A stretch of 64,000 nt of DNA from CAVVSD01 sp963837655 (lineage in GTDB: Bacteria > Actinomycetota > Thermoleophilia > Solirubrobacterales > Solirubrobacteraceae): NCBI GenBank assembly GCA_963837655.1, contig CAWIOK010000021.1:372001-436000 (forward strand), written 5' to 3'. Shown here piece by piece: positions 51,844-62,733 of this stretch; position 1 is the first letter of the stretch, and the number at the start of each line of letters is the position of its first letter. The translations under genes were made by a program, and so were the position numbers. Below the pieces are notes generated by a model. It made no database searches, was not told the origin of the DNA, and saw only the letters and a list, made by a program, of their open reading frames with translations.

Positions 51844-52090
51844 AGACCAGGTCCTGGACCGCATCCGCGAGGAGCTGACCGCCATCAAGGTCCCGGACGC
51901 GGAGTCCGCGACGATGGACAGCACGTGGGGCGACCTCGACGTCGACTCGCTCGATCTCGTCGAGCTCGTGAAGGCGCTCGAGGACGAGTACGACATCCAG
52001 ATCGCCGATGAAGAGCTCAAGCCGATCGCGACGGTCGGTGACGCCGTGCGCCTGACCCTGCGGCTGAGTTCCGAGGCCGCGACCGCATAA
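51827..52090 (+). CDS. acpP: Acyl carrier protein
   Basis: This acidic protein (87 residues) has the phosphopantetheine site DLDVDSLDLVELV with Ser41 and the typical helix pattern (VLDRIREELTAI, ALEDEYDIQIADEEL). It carries growing acyl chains. GGAG eight bases before ATG 51827 sets the start; the longer frame from 51767 is not real. The TAA stop overlaps the fabF ATG (TAATG). Confidence 0.95.
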   Translation: MPELTEDQVLDRIREELTAIKVPDAESATMDSTWGDLDVDSLDLVELVKALEDEYDIQIADEELKPIATVGDAVRLTLRLSSEAATA

Positions 52091-53280
52091 TGGGCGACGT
52101 CGTCGTCACCGGTCTCGGTGCCGTCACGTCCGTCGGGACCGGCGCGGACGAGGTCGTCGAGGCGCTGCTCGCCGGCGTCTCCGGCGTGCGTCAGAGCTCC
52201 GAGGAGGGTGCACCGGCCACGGCGCCGTGCGCCGACTTCGATGCCGAGGCGTGGATGACGCCCAAGGAGGCCCGGCGCACCGACCGCTTCGCCCAGCTCG
52301 CGCTGGCGGCGGCGCTGCAGGCCGCGAAGGAGGCCGGGGTTCCCGACGATGTCGATCCCGAGCGACTCGGCATCCTCATGGGTACGGGCGTCGGCGGGCT
52401 CGTCACCCTGCAGCGCGAGTGCGAGGCGTGGATCGCCAACGGCGACCGCGCCGTCTCCCCGCTCTTCGTGCCGATGATGATGCCCAACGCCGCCGCCGGC
52501 GCGGTCGCGATGGCGCTCGGCGCGCACGGGCCCGGCTGGTCCGTCGCGAGCGCCTGCGCCACCGGCGCACACGCGATAGGCGAGGCCGCGCGGATGATCC
52601 AGCGCGGGGAGGCCGACGTCGTCGTCGCCGGCGGCTCGGAGGCCGCGCTCACGGGACTCTGCCTCGCCGCCTTCAAGCGGATGGGCGCGCTCTCGCGTCG
52701 TGGGATCTCGTCCCCGTTCGACCTGGCGCGCGACGGCTTCATCATGGGTGAGGGCGCGGGGGCGCTCGTGCTCGAGTCCGAGGAGCACGCGCGGGCGCGC
52801 GGGGCACGCATCCGCGGACGCATCGCCGGGTTCGGCGCGTCCAACGACGCGTTCCACATGACCCAGCCCGACCCGGAGGGTCGCGGCGCCGTCTCCGCCA
52901 TGCAGGGCGCGCTGCGCGACGCCGGGGCGCAGCCCTCCGATGTCGACTACATCAACGCGCACGGGACATCGACGCCGATGAACGACCGCGTCGAGGCCCA
53001 GGCAGTCCGCGCCGTGTTCAACGGCTCACGGCCGCCCGTGTCGAGCTCGAAGGGCTCGATCGGCCATCTGCTCGGCGCCGCCGGCGCCGTGGAGGCGGTC
53101 GCGACGCTCGGCGCCATGGAGCGCGGGGAGCTGCTGCCCACCATCAACCTCCATCAGCTCGACCCCGAGTGCGAGATGGAGCACGTCACCGAGCGCCGTC
53201 CCGCGCCGGTGAAGCTGGCGCTGTCGAACTCGTTCGGGTTCGGCGGCCAGAACGCCTCCCTCGCTCTCGCCGCAGCGTGA
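52090..53280 (+). CDS. fabF: Beta-ketoacyl-ACP synthase II
   Basis: The protein (396 residues) has the KAS motifs: active C156 in VASACATGAHAIGEA, His in INAHGTSTPMND, and the GSIGHLLGAAGAVE segment with the second His. It elongates acyl-ACP with malonyl-ACP. It ends the four-gene operon and is followed by a strong hairpin. Confidence 0.95.
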   Translation: MGDVVVTGLGAVTSVGTGADEVVEALLAGVSGVRQSSEEGAPATAPCADFDAEAWMTPKEARRTDRFAQLALAAALQAAKEAGVPDDVDPERLGILMGTGVGGLVTLQRECEAWIANGDRAVSPLFVPMMMPNAAAGAVAMALGAHGPGWSVASACATGAHAIGEAARMIQRGEADVVVAGGSEAALTGLCLAAFKRMGALSRRGISSPFDLARDGFIMGEGAGALVLESEEHARARGARIRGRIAGFGASNDAFHMTQPDPEGRGAVSAMQGALRDAGAQPSDVDYINAHGTSTPMNDRVEAQAVRAVFNGSRPPVSSSKGSIGHLLGAAGAVEAVATLGAMERGELLPTINLHQLDPECEMEHVTERRPAPVKLALSNSFGFGGQNASLALAAA

Positions 53281-53286
53281 GCCCGA

Positions 53287-53316
53287 CCGCCGCCGCGACG
53301 CAGTCCGCGGCGGCGG
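53287..53316. terminator. Strong hairpin after fabF
   Basis: CCGCCGCCGCG (53287-53297) and CGCGGCGGCGG (53306-53316) form a perfect 11-bp stem with an eight-base loop, beginning seven bases after the fabF stop. No T run follows. It likely ends or attenuates the fab transcript ahead of the TetR gene. Confidence 0.6.
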
Positions 53317-53337
53317 ATCCGGGACCGTTCGACGGAG

Positions 53338-53354
53338 GCGGTAGTGTCTACCGC
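53338..53354. promoter_or_regulatory. Inverted repeat ahead of the TetR-type regulator gene
   Basis: GCGGTA (53338-53343) and TACCGC (53349-53354) around GTGTC lie 18-34 bases before the regulator GTG. TetR regulators usually bind such short dyads near their own promoter, so autoregulation is likely. The half-site GTTCGAC of the fab operator repeats stands just upstream (53327-53333). Confidence 0.4.
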
Positions 53355-53371
53355 GTGCTTGGAGCGAGCGC

Positions 53372-53995
53372 GTGAGCGCGAGCGTCGAGGCGCTCGAGCC
53401 GCGAAACGCCACAGAGGACGCGATCCTCGCCGCCGCGCGACAGGCGCTGGTGGAGGAGCCGTACGACCGTCTCACCATGGACGGGATCGCCCGGCGCGCC
53501 CATGTGAGCCGCACGGCGGTCTATTTCTACTTCCCGAACAAGCGGGCGGTGGTCGACCGGCTGATCCAGCAGGCGTTCTCCGACATGTACGAGGCGTCCT
53601 CGCCGTATCTGGACGGTGACGGGGAGCCGCGGCTGCAGCTGCGCCTGGGTCTCGCACGCATGGTCTCGTGCGTGAACTCCCACGGCCCGGTCCTGCTCCT
53701 CGCAGCGCACCTGTCGGGCCGGGAGGACCGCCTGCCGACCGAGTGGGAGCCCTACATCCGCCGCTTCATCGTGAGCGCAGAGCGCCGCATCCGGCGCGAC
53801 CAGGAGCGCGGCATCGCCCCCTCCGACGTCTCCCCCCGGATCAGCGCGCAGGCACTGTGCGCCATGGTCGAGCGCCACATCACGATCGAGGTCATCGGCG
53901 GCGGGGTCGACGTGACCGAGACGATCCGGGTGCTCGCAGAGCTCTGGTACCGGGCCGTCTACTGCACCATCCCGCACGCTCCCGCCACGACCTGA
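53372..53995 (+). CDS. TetR-family transcriptional regulator
   Basis: The protein (207 residues) has an N-terminal TetR helix-turn-helix (LTMDGIARRAHVSRTAVYFY, then FPNKRAVVDRLI) and an all-helical ligand domain. The ligand is unknown. Position directly after fabF, the GTTCGAC motif shared with the fab upstream region and the membrane-protein gene 15 bases downstream suggest it senses an acyl compound or lipid-active molecule; this is inference. GTG 53372 is the first start. Confidence 0.85.
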   Translation: MSASVEALEPRNATEDAILAAARQALVEEPYDRLTMDGIARRAHVSRTAVYFYFPNKRAVVDRLIQQAFSDMYEASSPYLDGDGEPRLQLRLGLARMVSCVNSHGPVLLLAAHLSGREDRLPTEWEPYIRRFIVSAERRIRRDQERGIAPSDVSPRISAQALCAMVERHITIEVIGGGVDVTETIRVLAELWYRAVYCTIPHAPATT

Positions 53996-54010
53996 CGCAG
54001 GACCCCGCGC

Positions 54011-55009
54011 GTGCTTCCCGATCGCCTCACAGCGGGACGGGCCGCTCTCGCGATCCTGGCCGTCAGCCTGGTCTCCCTGCTGTTCATCGGCTCCTACGTC
54101 GGCGCGCTGCACGCGCCGGCGCCCGACGAGGTCCCGATCGCGGTCGCCGCGCAGGTGCCCGCCGCGGCCGCCGCGCAGATCGACGCGACGCCGGCGTTCC
54201 GCGTCATCCGGGTCGCCGGACCGGCGGCGGCGGTCCGCGCGATCGACCACCGTGAGGCCTACGGGGCCCTCGTCGCCGGCAAGGAGGGCCTGGAGCTCAT
54301 CACGGTCCCCGCGGCCGGTCCGGCGGCGCAGAGCGCGCTCCTGGACGGTCTGGCGCCGCAGCTGCGCAGCGCCGTGTCCGACGTGCGGCTGCGCTCCGTC
54401 CATCCGCTGCCCAAGGCGGACGGGCGCGGGCTGGTCGGCTTCTACACCGTCGTCGGGTGGGTCGTCGCGGGGTATCTCGGGGCCACGTTCCTCGGCATCC
54501 TGTTCGGCATGCGCCTGAGCACCAAGCGCACCCTGTGGCGGATGGGCGGGCTGCTCGGCCTGGGCGTCATCGTCGGCTTCGGCGGGGCCGCGCTCGCCTC
54601 CTGGATCGGCGACGTCGGCAACGTCGCCCTGATCGGCGTCGTCGGGATGCTCACCGTGGCTGCGGCGGGGATCGTGACCACCGCGCTGCAGGCGGCGTTC
54701 GGGATCATCGGCACCGGCGTCGCGATCCTCGTGTTCGTCGTCATCGGCAACCCGTCGTCGGGAGGACCCTTCCCGCCCGAGCTGCTGCCCGAGCCGTGGC
54801 AGTCGATCGGCCCGTACATCCCGACCGGCGCGGCGACGACCGCGATCCGCGACATCGCCTACTTCCCCGACGCGGCGCTGGCGAAGCCGTTCCTCGTCCT
54901 GGCCGCGTGGATCCTCGCCGGCGCCGCCGCGGCGCTGCTGTTGTCGCACGGCCGGCACGGACCCGGCGAGCGCGACGACGCGCTCGCCGCCGTCGTCGTC
55001 GCGCCCTAG
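54011..55009 (+). CDS. ABC-2/YhgE-type membrane protein
   Basis: The protein (332 residues) has an N-terminal helix (AALAILAVSLVSLLFIGSYV), an extracytoplasmic domain (35-135) and five C-terminal helices ending in LVLAAWILAGAAAALLL. GPYIPTGAATTAIRDIAYF is typical of DUF3533/YhgE-Pip-like exporters. Such proteins are often paired with a TetR repressor, as here. The substrate is unknown. GTG 54011 is 15 bases after the TetR stop. It overlaps fabI by four bases, tail to tail. Confidence 0.7.
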   Translation: MLPDRLTAGRAALAILAVSLVSLLFIGSYVGALHAPAPDEVPIAVAAQVPAAAAAQIDATPAFRVIRVAGPAAAVRAIDHREAYGALVAGKEGLELITVPAAGPAAQSALLDGLAPQLRSAVSDVRLRSVHPLPKADGRGLVGFYTVVGWVVAGYLGATFLGILFGMRLSTKRTLWRMGGLLGLGVIVGFGGAALASWIGDVGNVALIGVVGMLTVAAAGIVTTALQAAFGIIGTGVAILVFVVIGNPSSGGPFPPELLPEPWQSIGPYIPTGAATTAIRDIAYFPDAALAKPFLVLAAWILAGAAAALLLSHGRHGPGERDDALAAVVVAP

Positions 55010-55815
55010 CCGGGCTCCGCGGCCGCCTGCGGCGGGTTCAGCGGCGCGCCGAGGGCGTGGTAGCCACCGTCGACGTGCAGGATCTCGCCCGTGATCGCGC
55101 GGGCGCCCTCGGAGAGCAGGAAGAGGCACGCGTCGGCGACAGGGGCGGCGTCGCGGTCGTCCCAGTGCAGCGGCGCCTGCTCGTTCCACAGGCCGGCCAG
55201 GAGATCGAAGCCGCCGATGCCGCGCGCCGCCATGGTCCGCAGCGGGCCTGCGGAGACGAGGTTGCTCCGGACGCCCTTCGGGCCGAGATCGCGGGCGAGA
55301 TAGCGGTTGACGGACTCCAGGGCCGCCTTGGCGACGCCCATCCAGTCGTAGACCGGCCACGCGATCGTCGCGTCGAAGTCCAGGCCGACGATGCTCGGCG
55401 CGCGCTCGGAGCGCTCCAGCAGCGGCAGCAGTGCCACAGCAAGCGACTTCAACGAGTACGCGCTCGTGCCGAACGCGGTCAGCGCGGACTCCATCGGCGT
55501 GTCGAGGAAGTTGCCCCCGAGGGCGTCCTGGGGCGCGAAGGCGATCGCGTGGAGGACGCCGTCGAGGCTCCCCCACCGCTCGTCGAGGTCGGCTGCGAGC
55601 GCGGCGAGGTGCTCGGGCTCGTTGACGTCCAGCTCGAGCACCGGCGGCTCGGTCGGCAGCCGGCGGGCGATCCGCTGCGTGATGCGCATGCCGCGCCCGA
55701 ACCCGGTGAGGACGATGTCGGCGCCGGCGGCCTGGGCGCGCTCGGCGACGGTGTAGGCGATCGAGTCGTCCGTGAGGACGCCCGTGATCAGCAATCGGCG
55801 GTCGGTCAGATCCAC
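55006..55815 (-). CDS. fabI: Enoyl-ACP reductase (InhA-like FabI)
   Basis: The protein (269 residues) has the FabI cofactor loop ITGVLTDDSIAYTVAERAQ, AIAFAPQDALGGNF, and the catalytic pair Y156-x6-K163 in YDWMGVAKAALES. The C-terminal HVDGGYHALG is typical. It reduces the enoyl-ACP double bond with NADH at the end of each elongation cycle. It is convergent with the fab operon rather than part of it. GTG 55815 gives the InhA length. Confidence 0.93.
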   Translation of the reverse strand: MDLTDRRLLITGVLTDDSIAYTVAERAQAAGADIVLTGFGRGMRITQRIARRLPTEPPVLELDVNEPEHLAALAADLDERWGSLDGVLHAIAFAPQDALGGNFLDTPMESALTAFGTSAYSLKSLAVALLPLLERSERAPSIVGLDFDATIAWPVYDWMGVAKAALESVNRYLARDLGPKGVRSNLVSAGPLRTMAARGIGGFDLLAGLWNEQAPLHWDDRDAAPVADACLFLLSEGARAITGEILHVDGGYHALGAPLNPPQAAAEPG

Positions 55816-55840
55816 GGCGCAGGACGCTATCGGTCCGGCG

Positions 55841-57463
55841 TCAGGGCCGTCCGGAGCCCGAGCGCCGGTCGAGCTCGGCCAGCAGGAGGCCGATCGATCG
55901 CTCGAGCTGAGCCAGCGACGCGTCATCCACGCGGGTCACGCCGGTCTCCCGGTTCAGCCACGCGTTGATCTCGCGGAACGAGCGCCCGTCGAGCCGCCGC
56001 AGGGACGCGACGAGGGCGTGGCGCTTGTCGCGCAGCCGCGCGCGGCGCTCCCAGGCCGGGACCTCATCCTCGACCGCCTCCACGTCCGGCACCGCCGACG
56101 GCGACGGCGACGGGGACGGCGCGGTGGGCGGCGGTGGCCCACCGCCGAACAGCGCCATCTGCGGGCTGACGTCCGCGGCGACCGGGACGAACGCGAGCTC
56201 CTCCCCCGGCTCGCTGCGCCGGCGCTCGGCCGGATCGTCCAGCAGGCCGTCCGCCGGTTCCTCGACGACGCGCAGCACGTGGCGCAGCTCAGTCTCGACC
56301 TCGCCCGCATGGACCCGGAGCACAGGGTCGCCGGGAAGGTAGACCCAGCTGTGCTCGCCCGCCGGCCGCCCCGGGATCGTGCGAACGAAGCGCCCGACGA
56401 TCTGGCGGAAGATGAGCGGTGTCTTGGCGGCGGTTGCGTAGACGCCGACCCGCAGGCGGGGGATGTCGACGCCCTCCGACACCATGTTGACCGCGACGAT
56501 CCACGGGTCGCTGCCGGTCCGGAAGGACTGGAGCTTCTGGTGGGCGCGCGCCTCCGCGTGGAGCACGACCGTGGGGGTCACGCCGCAGGTCTCGCGCAGG
56601 ACCTTCGCGATCCGGCGGGCGTGGCTGGAGTCCGCGGCGATGATGAGCCCGCCCGCGTCGCGGTGGTCGCCCTTGCGCAGAGCCCGCAGCCGTTCGTGCG
56701 CGGAGGCGAGGATCTTGGGCAACCCGTCGCCCAGATCGGTCGAGATGGCGGTCCGGTAGCGCCGGCTCGCGTCCCGGCCGGTCAATGCGTCGGAGAACGA
56801 CGCCTCGACGAGGTCGTCGCCGGACATCCAGCTGAGCGTCCCGTCGTAGGGGATGAACGTCACCGGCCGGCAGATGCCGTCGCGCACGGCGTCGGCGTAG
56901 GAGTAGGCGACGTCGGGCCGCGCGAGTCCGTCGTCGTAGGTGACCCCCGGGATCGGCAGCGCATCCGACCGGAACGGCGTGCCCGACAGCAGCAGCCATC
57001 TGCGCGTGGCGCCGAACGCCACCCGGAACCCCGTGCCCCAGGCGAGATCGTCACCGAGGTGATGGGCCTCGTCGGCGATGACGAGCGTCCCCGGCGAGCA
57101 CTGCGTCGCCCAGCGTGCGGCGGACGCCGCCGCGCGCGCGTAGGTGACCGCCACCCCGTCGAAGTCCGACGGCGGGCGCAGCTCGCTCGCGTCGGGCACG
57201 AGATGCAGTCCCAGCCGCCCGGCCGCCTCGGCCCACTGGCGCGTCAGCGGCGTCGTCGGGCACACGACCGCGACCCGCCGGATGACCCGGCTGCGCAGCA
57301 GCTCGCGGGCGAGCACGAGCGCCGGGCGCGTCTTGCCCGCGCCGGGCGCAGCGGACAGCAGGAACGGCTCGCCGTCCCATGCATCGAGCTTGCGGAGGGC
57401 CCGCTCCTGCCAGGGCCTCAGGCCTCCGGAAGGACGGGTCTGGGGGGAGACCGTCACCGACAC
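55841..57463 (-). CDS. DEAD/DEAH-box (SF2) helicase-like protein
   Basis: The protein (540 residues) has Walker A in LLSAAPGAGKTRPALVLA, motif II VIADEAHHLGDD, motif III LLSGTPFRSDA, and helicase C-terminal motifs VNMVSEGVDIPRLRVGVYAT and FRQIVGRFVRTIPG. A Pro/Ser linker and a short helical tail (ERRARLRDKRHALVASLRRL) follow. The role is unknown; members act on DNA or RNA and some are found in defence systems, though no nuclease partner is near. GTG 57463 or 57457 is the likely start. It lies downstream of purH on the same strand with a 41-base gap. Confidence 0.8.
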   Translation of the reverse strand: MSVTVSPQTRPSGGLRPWQERALRKLDAWDGEPFLLSAAPGAGKTRPALVLARELLRSRVIRRVAVVCPTTPLTRQWAEAAGRLGLHLVPDASELRPPSDFDGVAVTYARAAASAARWATQCSPGTLVIADEAHHLGDDLAWGTGFRVAFGATRRWLLLSGTPFRSDALPIPGVTYDDGLARPDVAYSYADAVRDGICRPVTFIPYDGTLSWMSGDDLVEASFSDALTGRDASRRYRTAISTDLGDGLPKILASAHERLRALRKGDHRDAGGLIIAADSSHARRIAKVLRETCGVTPTVVLHAEARAHQKLQSFRTGSDPWIVAVNMVSEGVDIPRLRVGVYATAAKTPLIFRQIVGRFVRTIPGRPAGEHSWVYLPGDPVLRVHAGEVETELRHVLRVVEEPADGLLDDPAERRRSEPGEELAFVPVAADVSPQMALFGGGPPPPTAPSPSPSPSAVPDVEAVEDEVPAWERRARLRDKRHALVASLRRLDGRSFREINAWLNRETGVTRVDDASLAQLERSIGLLLAELDRRSGSGRP

Positions 57464-57504
57464 AGAGCGGGGAAGGATGCGAAACGCGCCGGACGGACTG
57501 CGCC

Positions 57505-59073
57505 CTAGTGGCGGAAATGCCTGCGCGACGTGAAGACCATCACGATCCCGGCCGCGTCGGCGGCCTCGACGACGAGGGGATCGTTGCGCGAGCCGCCCGG
57601 CTGGATGATCGACTCGACGCCCGCCCGGATGGCCAGCTCGGGCCCGTCCGCGAACGGGAAGAAGGCATCGGACGCCAGCGCCGCGCCCTGCAGGGATTCC
57701 AGCCGCGACTTCTCCACGGCGAGCCGGACGGAGTCGACCCGGCTCATCTGGCCGGCTCCGATCCCGACCGTCGCGAGATCGCGGGCGAGGACGATCGCGT
57801 TGGAGCTCACGTGCTTGCAGACGCGCCAGGCGAAGAGCATCTCGCTCCACTGCGCCTCGGTCGGCTGGCGCTCGGAGACGACCTGCATCTCCGAGCGGTC
57901 CTCGGCGTCGAGGTCGCGGTCCTGGACGAGCAGGCCCCCGAGGACCTGCCGGATCGCGGGGTCGCCCGTCAGCGGGACGCGACGCTCGTCGTCCTGCAGG
58001 ATCCGCGCGTTGGGCCGGTCGACGAAGACCTGGAGCGCGTCGTCGTCGTAGCCCGGCGCGATGAGGACCTCGACGAACTGCCCGGCGATCGCGTCCGCGG
58101 TCGCGCGGTCGATGCGCCGGTTCACGGCGATGATCCCGCCGAACGCGCTGACCGGATCGCACGCGAACGCCCGCTCGTAGGCATCGAGCGCGGTCCGCCC
58201 GACGGCCACCCCGCACGGGTTGGCGTGCTTGATGATCACGCACGCGGGGATGTCGAACTCACTGACGACGCGACGCGCGGCGTCGAGGTCGAAGAGGTTG
58301 TTGTAGGAGAGCTGACGTCCCTGGTGCTGGCGCACCATGGAGAGCAGGTGCGTGCGGGACCCGACCTGCTGGTAGTAGGCGGCGCGCTGGTGGGGGTTCT
58401 CGCCGTAGGCGAGGTCGGTGACCTTCTCGTAGGCGCGGACGAACAGCGGCGGGAAGTCCTCGGAACGCTCGGCGAACCAGCGGGCGATCGCCGTGTCGTA
58501 GCGGGCGGTGTACGCGAACGCGTCGGCGGCCAGCGCCTCCCGCGTGTCGAGCGACAGCAGCCCCTCGCTCGCCCGCAGCTCCTCCAGCACCGCGTCGTAG
58601 GCCTCGGGCTTGACGACGACGGCGACGAACGCGTGGTTCTTCGCCGACGCGCGGATCATCGTCGGGCCGCCGACGTCGATGTTCTCGATGACCTCCTCGT
58701 CGCTGACGCCGCGGCGGGCCGCGGTGCTCTCGAACGGATAGAGGTTCACGCAGACGAGGTCGATCGGCTCGGCGCCGTGCTGGGCGAGCGCCGCGACGTG
58801 CTCCGGATTGGAGCGGACGGCGAGCAGCCCCGCGTGGAGCTTCGGGTGCAGCGTCTTGACCCGCCCGTCCATGATCTCCGGAAACCCGGTCAGATCGTCG
58901 ATCGCGCGCACCTCGAGCCCTGCAGCGGCGAGCTCGGAGGCGGTGCCGCCGGTCGAGACGAGCTCGACGCCGAGCTCGGCCAGGCCGCGGGCGAAGTCCA
59001 CGATGCCGGTCTTGTCGCTGACCGACAGGAGCGCCCTGCGGACCCTGACCGCGCCAGGCGCCGTGACGCTCAC
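57505..59073 (-). CDS. purH: Bifunctional AICAR transformylase/IMP cyclohydrolase
   Basis: The protein (522 residues) matches PurH over its full length: ALLSVSDKTGIVDFARGLAE, LVSTGGTASELAAAGLEV, GRVKTLHPKLHAGLL in the cyclohydrolase part, then YGENPHQRAAYYQQ, SYNNLFDLDAARRVVSEF, IIKHANPCGVAVG and SDAFFPFADGPELA in the transformylase part. It carries out the last two steps of IMP synthesis. GTG 59073 fits the family start. purN and purF lie in the same region, but are not in one operon. Confidence 0.95.
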   Translation of the reverse strand: MSVTAPGAVRVRRALLSVSDKTGIVDFARGLAELGVELVSTGGTASELAAAGLEVRAIDDLTGFPEIMDGRVKTLHPKLHAGLLAVRSNPEHVAALAQHGAEPIDLVCVNLYPFESTAARRGVSDEEVIENIDVGGPTMIRASAKNHAFVAVVVKPEAYDAVLEELRASEGLLSLDTREALAADAFAYTARYDTAIARWFAERSEDFPPLFVRAYEKVTDLAYGENPHQRAAYYQQVGSRTHLLSMVRQHQGRQLSYNNLFDLDAARRVVSEFDIPACVIIKHANPCGVAVGRTALDAYERAFACDPVSAFGGIIAVNRRIDRATADAIAGQFVEVLIAPGYDDDALQVFVDRPNARILQDDERRVPLTGDPAIRQVLGGLLVQDRDLDAEDRSEMQVVSERQPTEAQWSEMLFAWRVCKHVSSNAIVLARDLATVGIGAGQMSRVDSVRLAVEKSRLESLQGAALASDAFFPFADGPELAIRAGVESIIQPGGSRNDPLVVEAADAAGIVMVFTSRRHFRH

Positions 59074-59212
59074 GGCGGGGTCGATGTCGGCGTCTGGCGT
59101 GATGGCTCGCGAGCATAGACCAGGTCCCTGCGGTCGCGAGGGTGTGAGACGGCGCCCACGTGGGAAGCAGCGCCCAAGGACCTGGGTCAGAACGACGAAA
59201 GAGGACGAACCG

Positions 59213-59464
59213 ATGCCACCTGACACGGACACCGAGCTGCGCCGCGGCGAGGAGGCGCAGGACGCGCTGGAGTCGCAGGCCGACGAGCTGGAGAAGCGCA
59301 TCGGCGAGCTCGGCGATGACATCGACGAGGCGAAGAAGGGCCTCGTGGCCCGTAAGGAGGACGCCGACGACGATGCGGACGACGACGATGGCGACGATCC
59401 GCTCGCGTTCGACGACCCCGAGGCCAACGAGGACGACGAGGACGAGGACGACTCAGACGACTAG
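59213..59464 (+). CDS. Small acidic coiled-coil protein
   Basis: The protein (83 residues) has a predicted coiled coil (EEAQDALESQADELEKRIGE) and a very acidic tail of Asp and Glu. Similar small proteins occur in many actinobacteria; function unknown. AGAGGA lies about eight bases before ATG 59213. It sits between divergent purH and a pair of hairpins. Confidence 0.6.
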   Translation: MPPDTDTELRRGEEAQDALESQADELEKRIGELGDDIDEAKKGLVARKEDADDDADDDDGDDPLAFDDPEANEDDEDEDDSDD

Positions 59465-59477
59465 CCGAAGGACTTCG

Positions 59478-59529
59478 CCGAAAGACTTCGTCTTTCGGAC
59501 GACGTTGTGTCGCTGGGCGACACAACGTC
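59478..59529. terminator. Tandem hairpins between convergent genes
   Basis: The first hairpin is CCGAAAGAC (59478-59486) with GTCTTTCGG (59490-59498). The second is GACGTTGTGTCGC (59501-59513) with GCGACACAACGTC (59517-59529), a perfect 13-bp stem with a three-base loop. They lie between the acidic-protein gene and the purN stop, so they probably end transcription in both directions. Confidence 0.7.
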
Positions 59530-59540
59530 AGCGCGAACTC

Positions 59541-60154
59541 CTACCGAGCGTCGATGAGGGTGCGGCGCGGGTCGGCGGGGTCCGTGCTGATCGCGCCACG
59601 CGCGAACAACCTGACCGCCTCGGGCAGCAGCCGGTGCTCGAGCGGCTGCAGCCGCGCCCGCACCTGCGCGGGGTCGCGCTCCCCGGGCAACTCGATCGCG
59701 CCCTGCAGGACGATCGGCCCCGTGTCGACGCCCTCGTCCACCAGGTGCACCGTCACGCCGAACACACCGACCCCGTAGGCGACCGCCTGCTCCACCGAGC
59801 CGATGCCGGGGAAGGCCGGCAGCAGGGACGGATGGACGTTGAGGACCGCGCCCGGGAACCGGCCGAGGAAGCCCGGCGTCAGCAGCGCCATGTAGCCCGC
59901 GAGCACGACGAGCCGCACCTCGCGTGCTGTCAGCCAGTCGGCCATCGCGGCGTCGCGCGCCGCGCGGTCGGGATGGCCCTCCAGCGCGAACACGGCCGTC
60001 GGCACCCCTGCGTCCCGCGCGCGCGCAAGCGCCCGCGCCCCGGGCTTGTCGGACGCCACCGCCACGATCTCGGCCTCCCGGCCGTGCACGGTGTCCAGCA
60101 GCGCCTGCAGGTTGGTGCCCTCACCGGACGCGAGCACGCCGACGGGGAGCGCGC

Positions 60155-60158
<4 letters not shown>
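59541..60158 (-). CDS. purN: Phosphoribosylglycinamide formyltransferase
   Basis: The protein (205 residues) has VGVLASGEGTNLQALLD at the start, the catalytic block NVHPSLLPAFPG with Asn and His, and VHLVDEGVDTGPIVLQ with the Asp. It formylates GAR using 10-formyl-THF in purine synthesis. Its ATG 60158 overlaps the recQ stop (ATGA), so it is coupled to recQ. Confidence 0.95.
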
Positions 60159-61984
<1,826 letters not shown>

Positions 61985-62086
61985 CCGACCGATGACGCTA
62001 CCGGCCGACCCGGCGGGTCCCGGCCGATCGGCACAGACCTGTCACACCTCGCGATGAGTTCCGGCCGGCCGGCTCGTCCATCCACC

Positions 62087-62701
62087 ATGGGAGAGCTCGT
62101 CATCAACACCTTCATGACCCTCGACGGCGTCCTGCAGGCCCCGGGAGGCCCGGACGAGGACCGCGAGAGCGGCTTCGAGCATGGGGGCTGGCAGGCGCCG
62201 TTCGCCGACCCTGCGTCGGGCGAACGCATGCTCGCGGAGTTCAAGAGCTGGGACGTCTGCCTGCTCGGCCGCCGGACCTACGACATCTTCGCCGGCTACT
62301 GGCCGACCGCGGAGGAGGGGCCGTTCACGCAGTTCATGAACGAGCTCCCGCGCTACGTGGCCACGCGCACCCTCACCGAGTCCGACTGGCCCGGCACGAC
62401 GCTCCTGCACGGTGACATCACCGAGGAGGTCGCCGGGCTGAAGGAGCGTCACGAGCGCATCGGGATGTGGGGGAGCGGCGACCTCATCCAGACGCTGCTG
62501 CGCGCGGAGGTCGTCGATCGCCTCGAGCTGTGGGTGTTCCCGCTCGTCCTCGGCAGCGGGAAGCGGCTGTTCGCCGACGGTGCCGTCCCGACGGCCTTCC
62601 GACTCACCGATTCGGTGACGTTCGACAGCGGCGCGGTGTCGCTGTCCTATAGGCGAACGGGCCGGCCGACGTACGGGGTCATGGGAAACGGCGGCGACTA
62701 G
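62087..62701 (+). CDS. Dihydrofolate-reductase/RibD C-terminal-like reductase
   Basis: The protein (204 residues) has NTFMTLDGVLQAPGGPDEDR near the start, LLGRRTYDIFAGYWP, and the end GSGDLIQTLLRAEVVDRLEL, VLGSGKRLFADG. These are the marks of the RibD C-terminal/DHFR-like family. It probably binds NADPH; the substrate is unknown, and this subgroup is not usually the riboflavin enzyme. It lies divergent from recQ. Confidence 0.85.
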   Translation: MGELVINTFMTLDGVLQAPGGPDEDRESGFEHGGWQAPFADPASGERMLAEFKSWDVCLLGRRTYDIFAGYWPTAEEGPFTQFMNELPRYVATRTLTESDWPGTTLLHGDITEEVAGLKERHERIGMWGSGDLIQTLLRAEVVDRLELWVFPLVLGSGKRLFADGAVPTAFRLTDSVTFDSGAVSLSYRRTGRPTYGVMGNGGD

Positions 62702-62733
62702 GCCTCGCGGGCCCGGCAGGGTTTGGAGGACGT

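Noticed and set aside
55841..57463. Helicase as part of a phage-defence system
   Set aside because: The neighbours are purH and fabI, with no nuclease, methylase or other defence gene.
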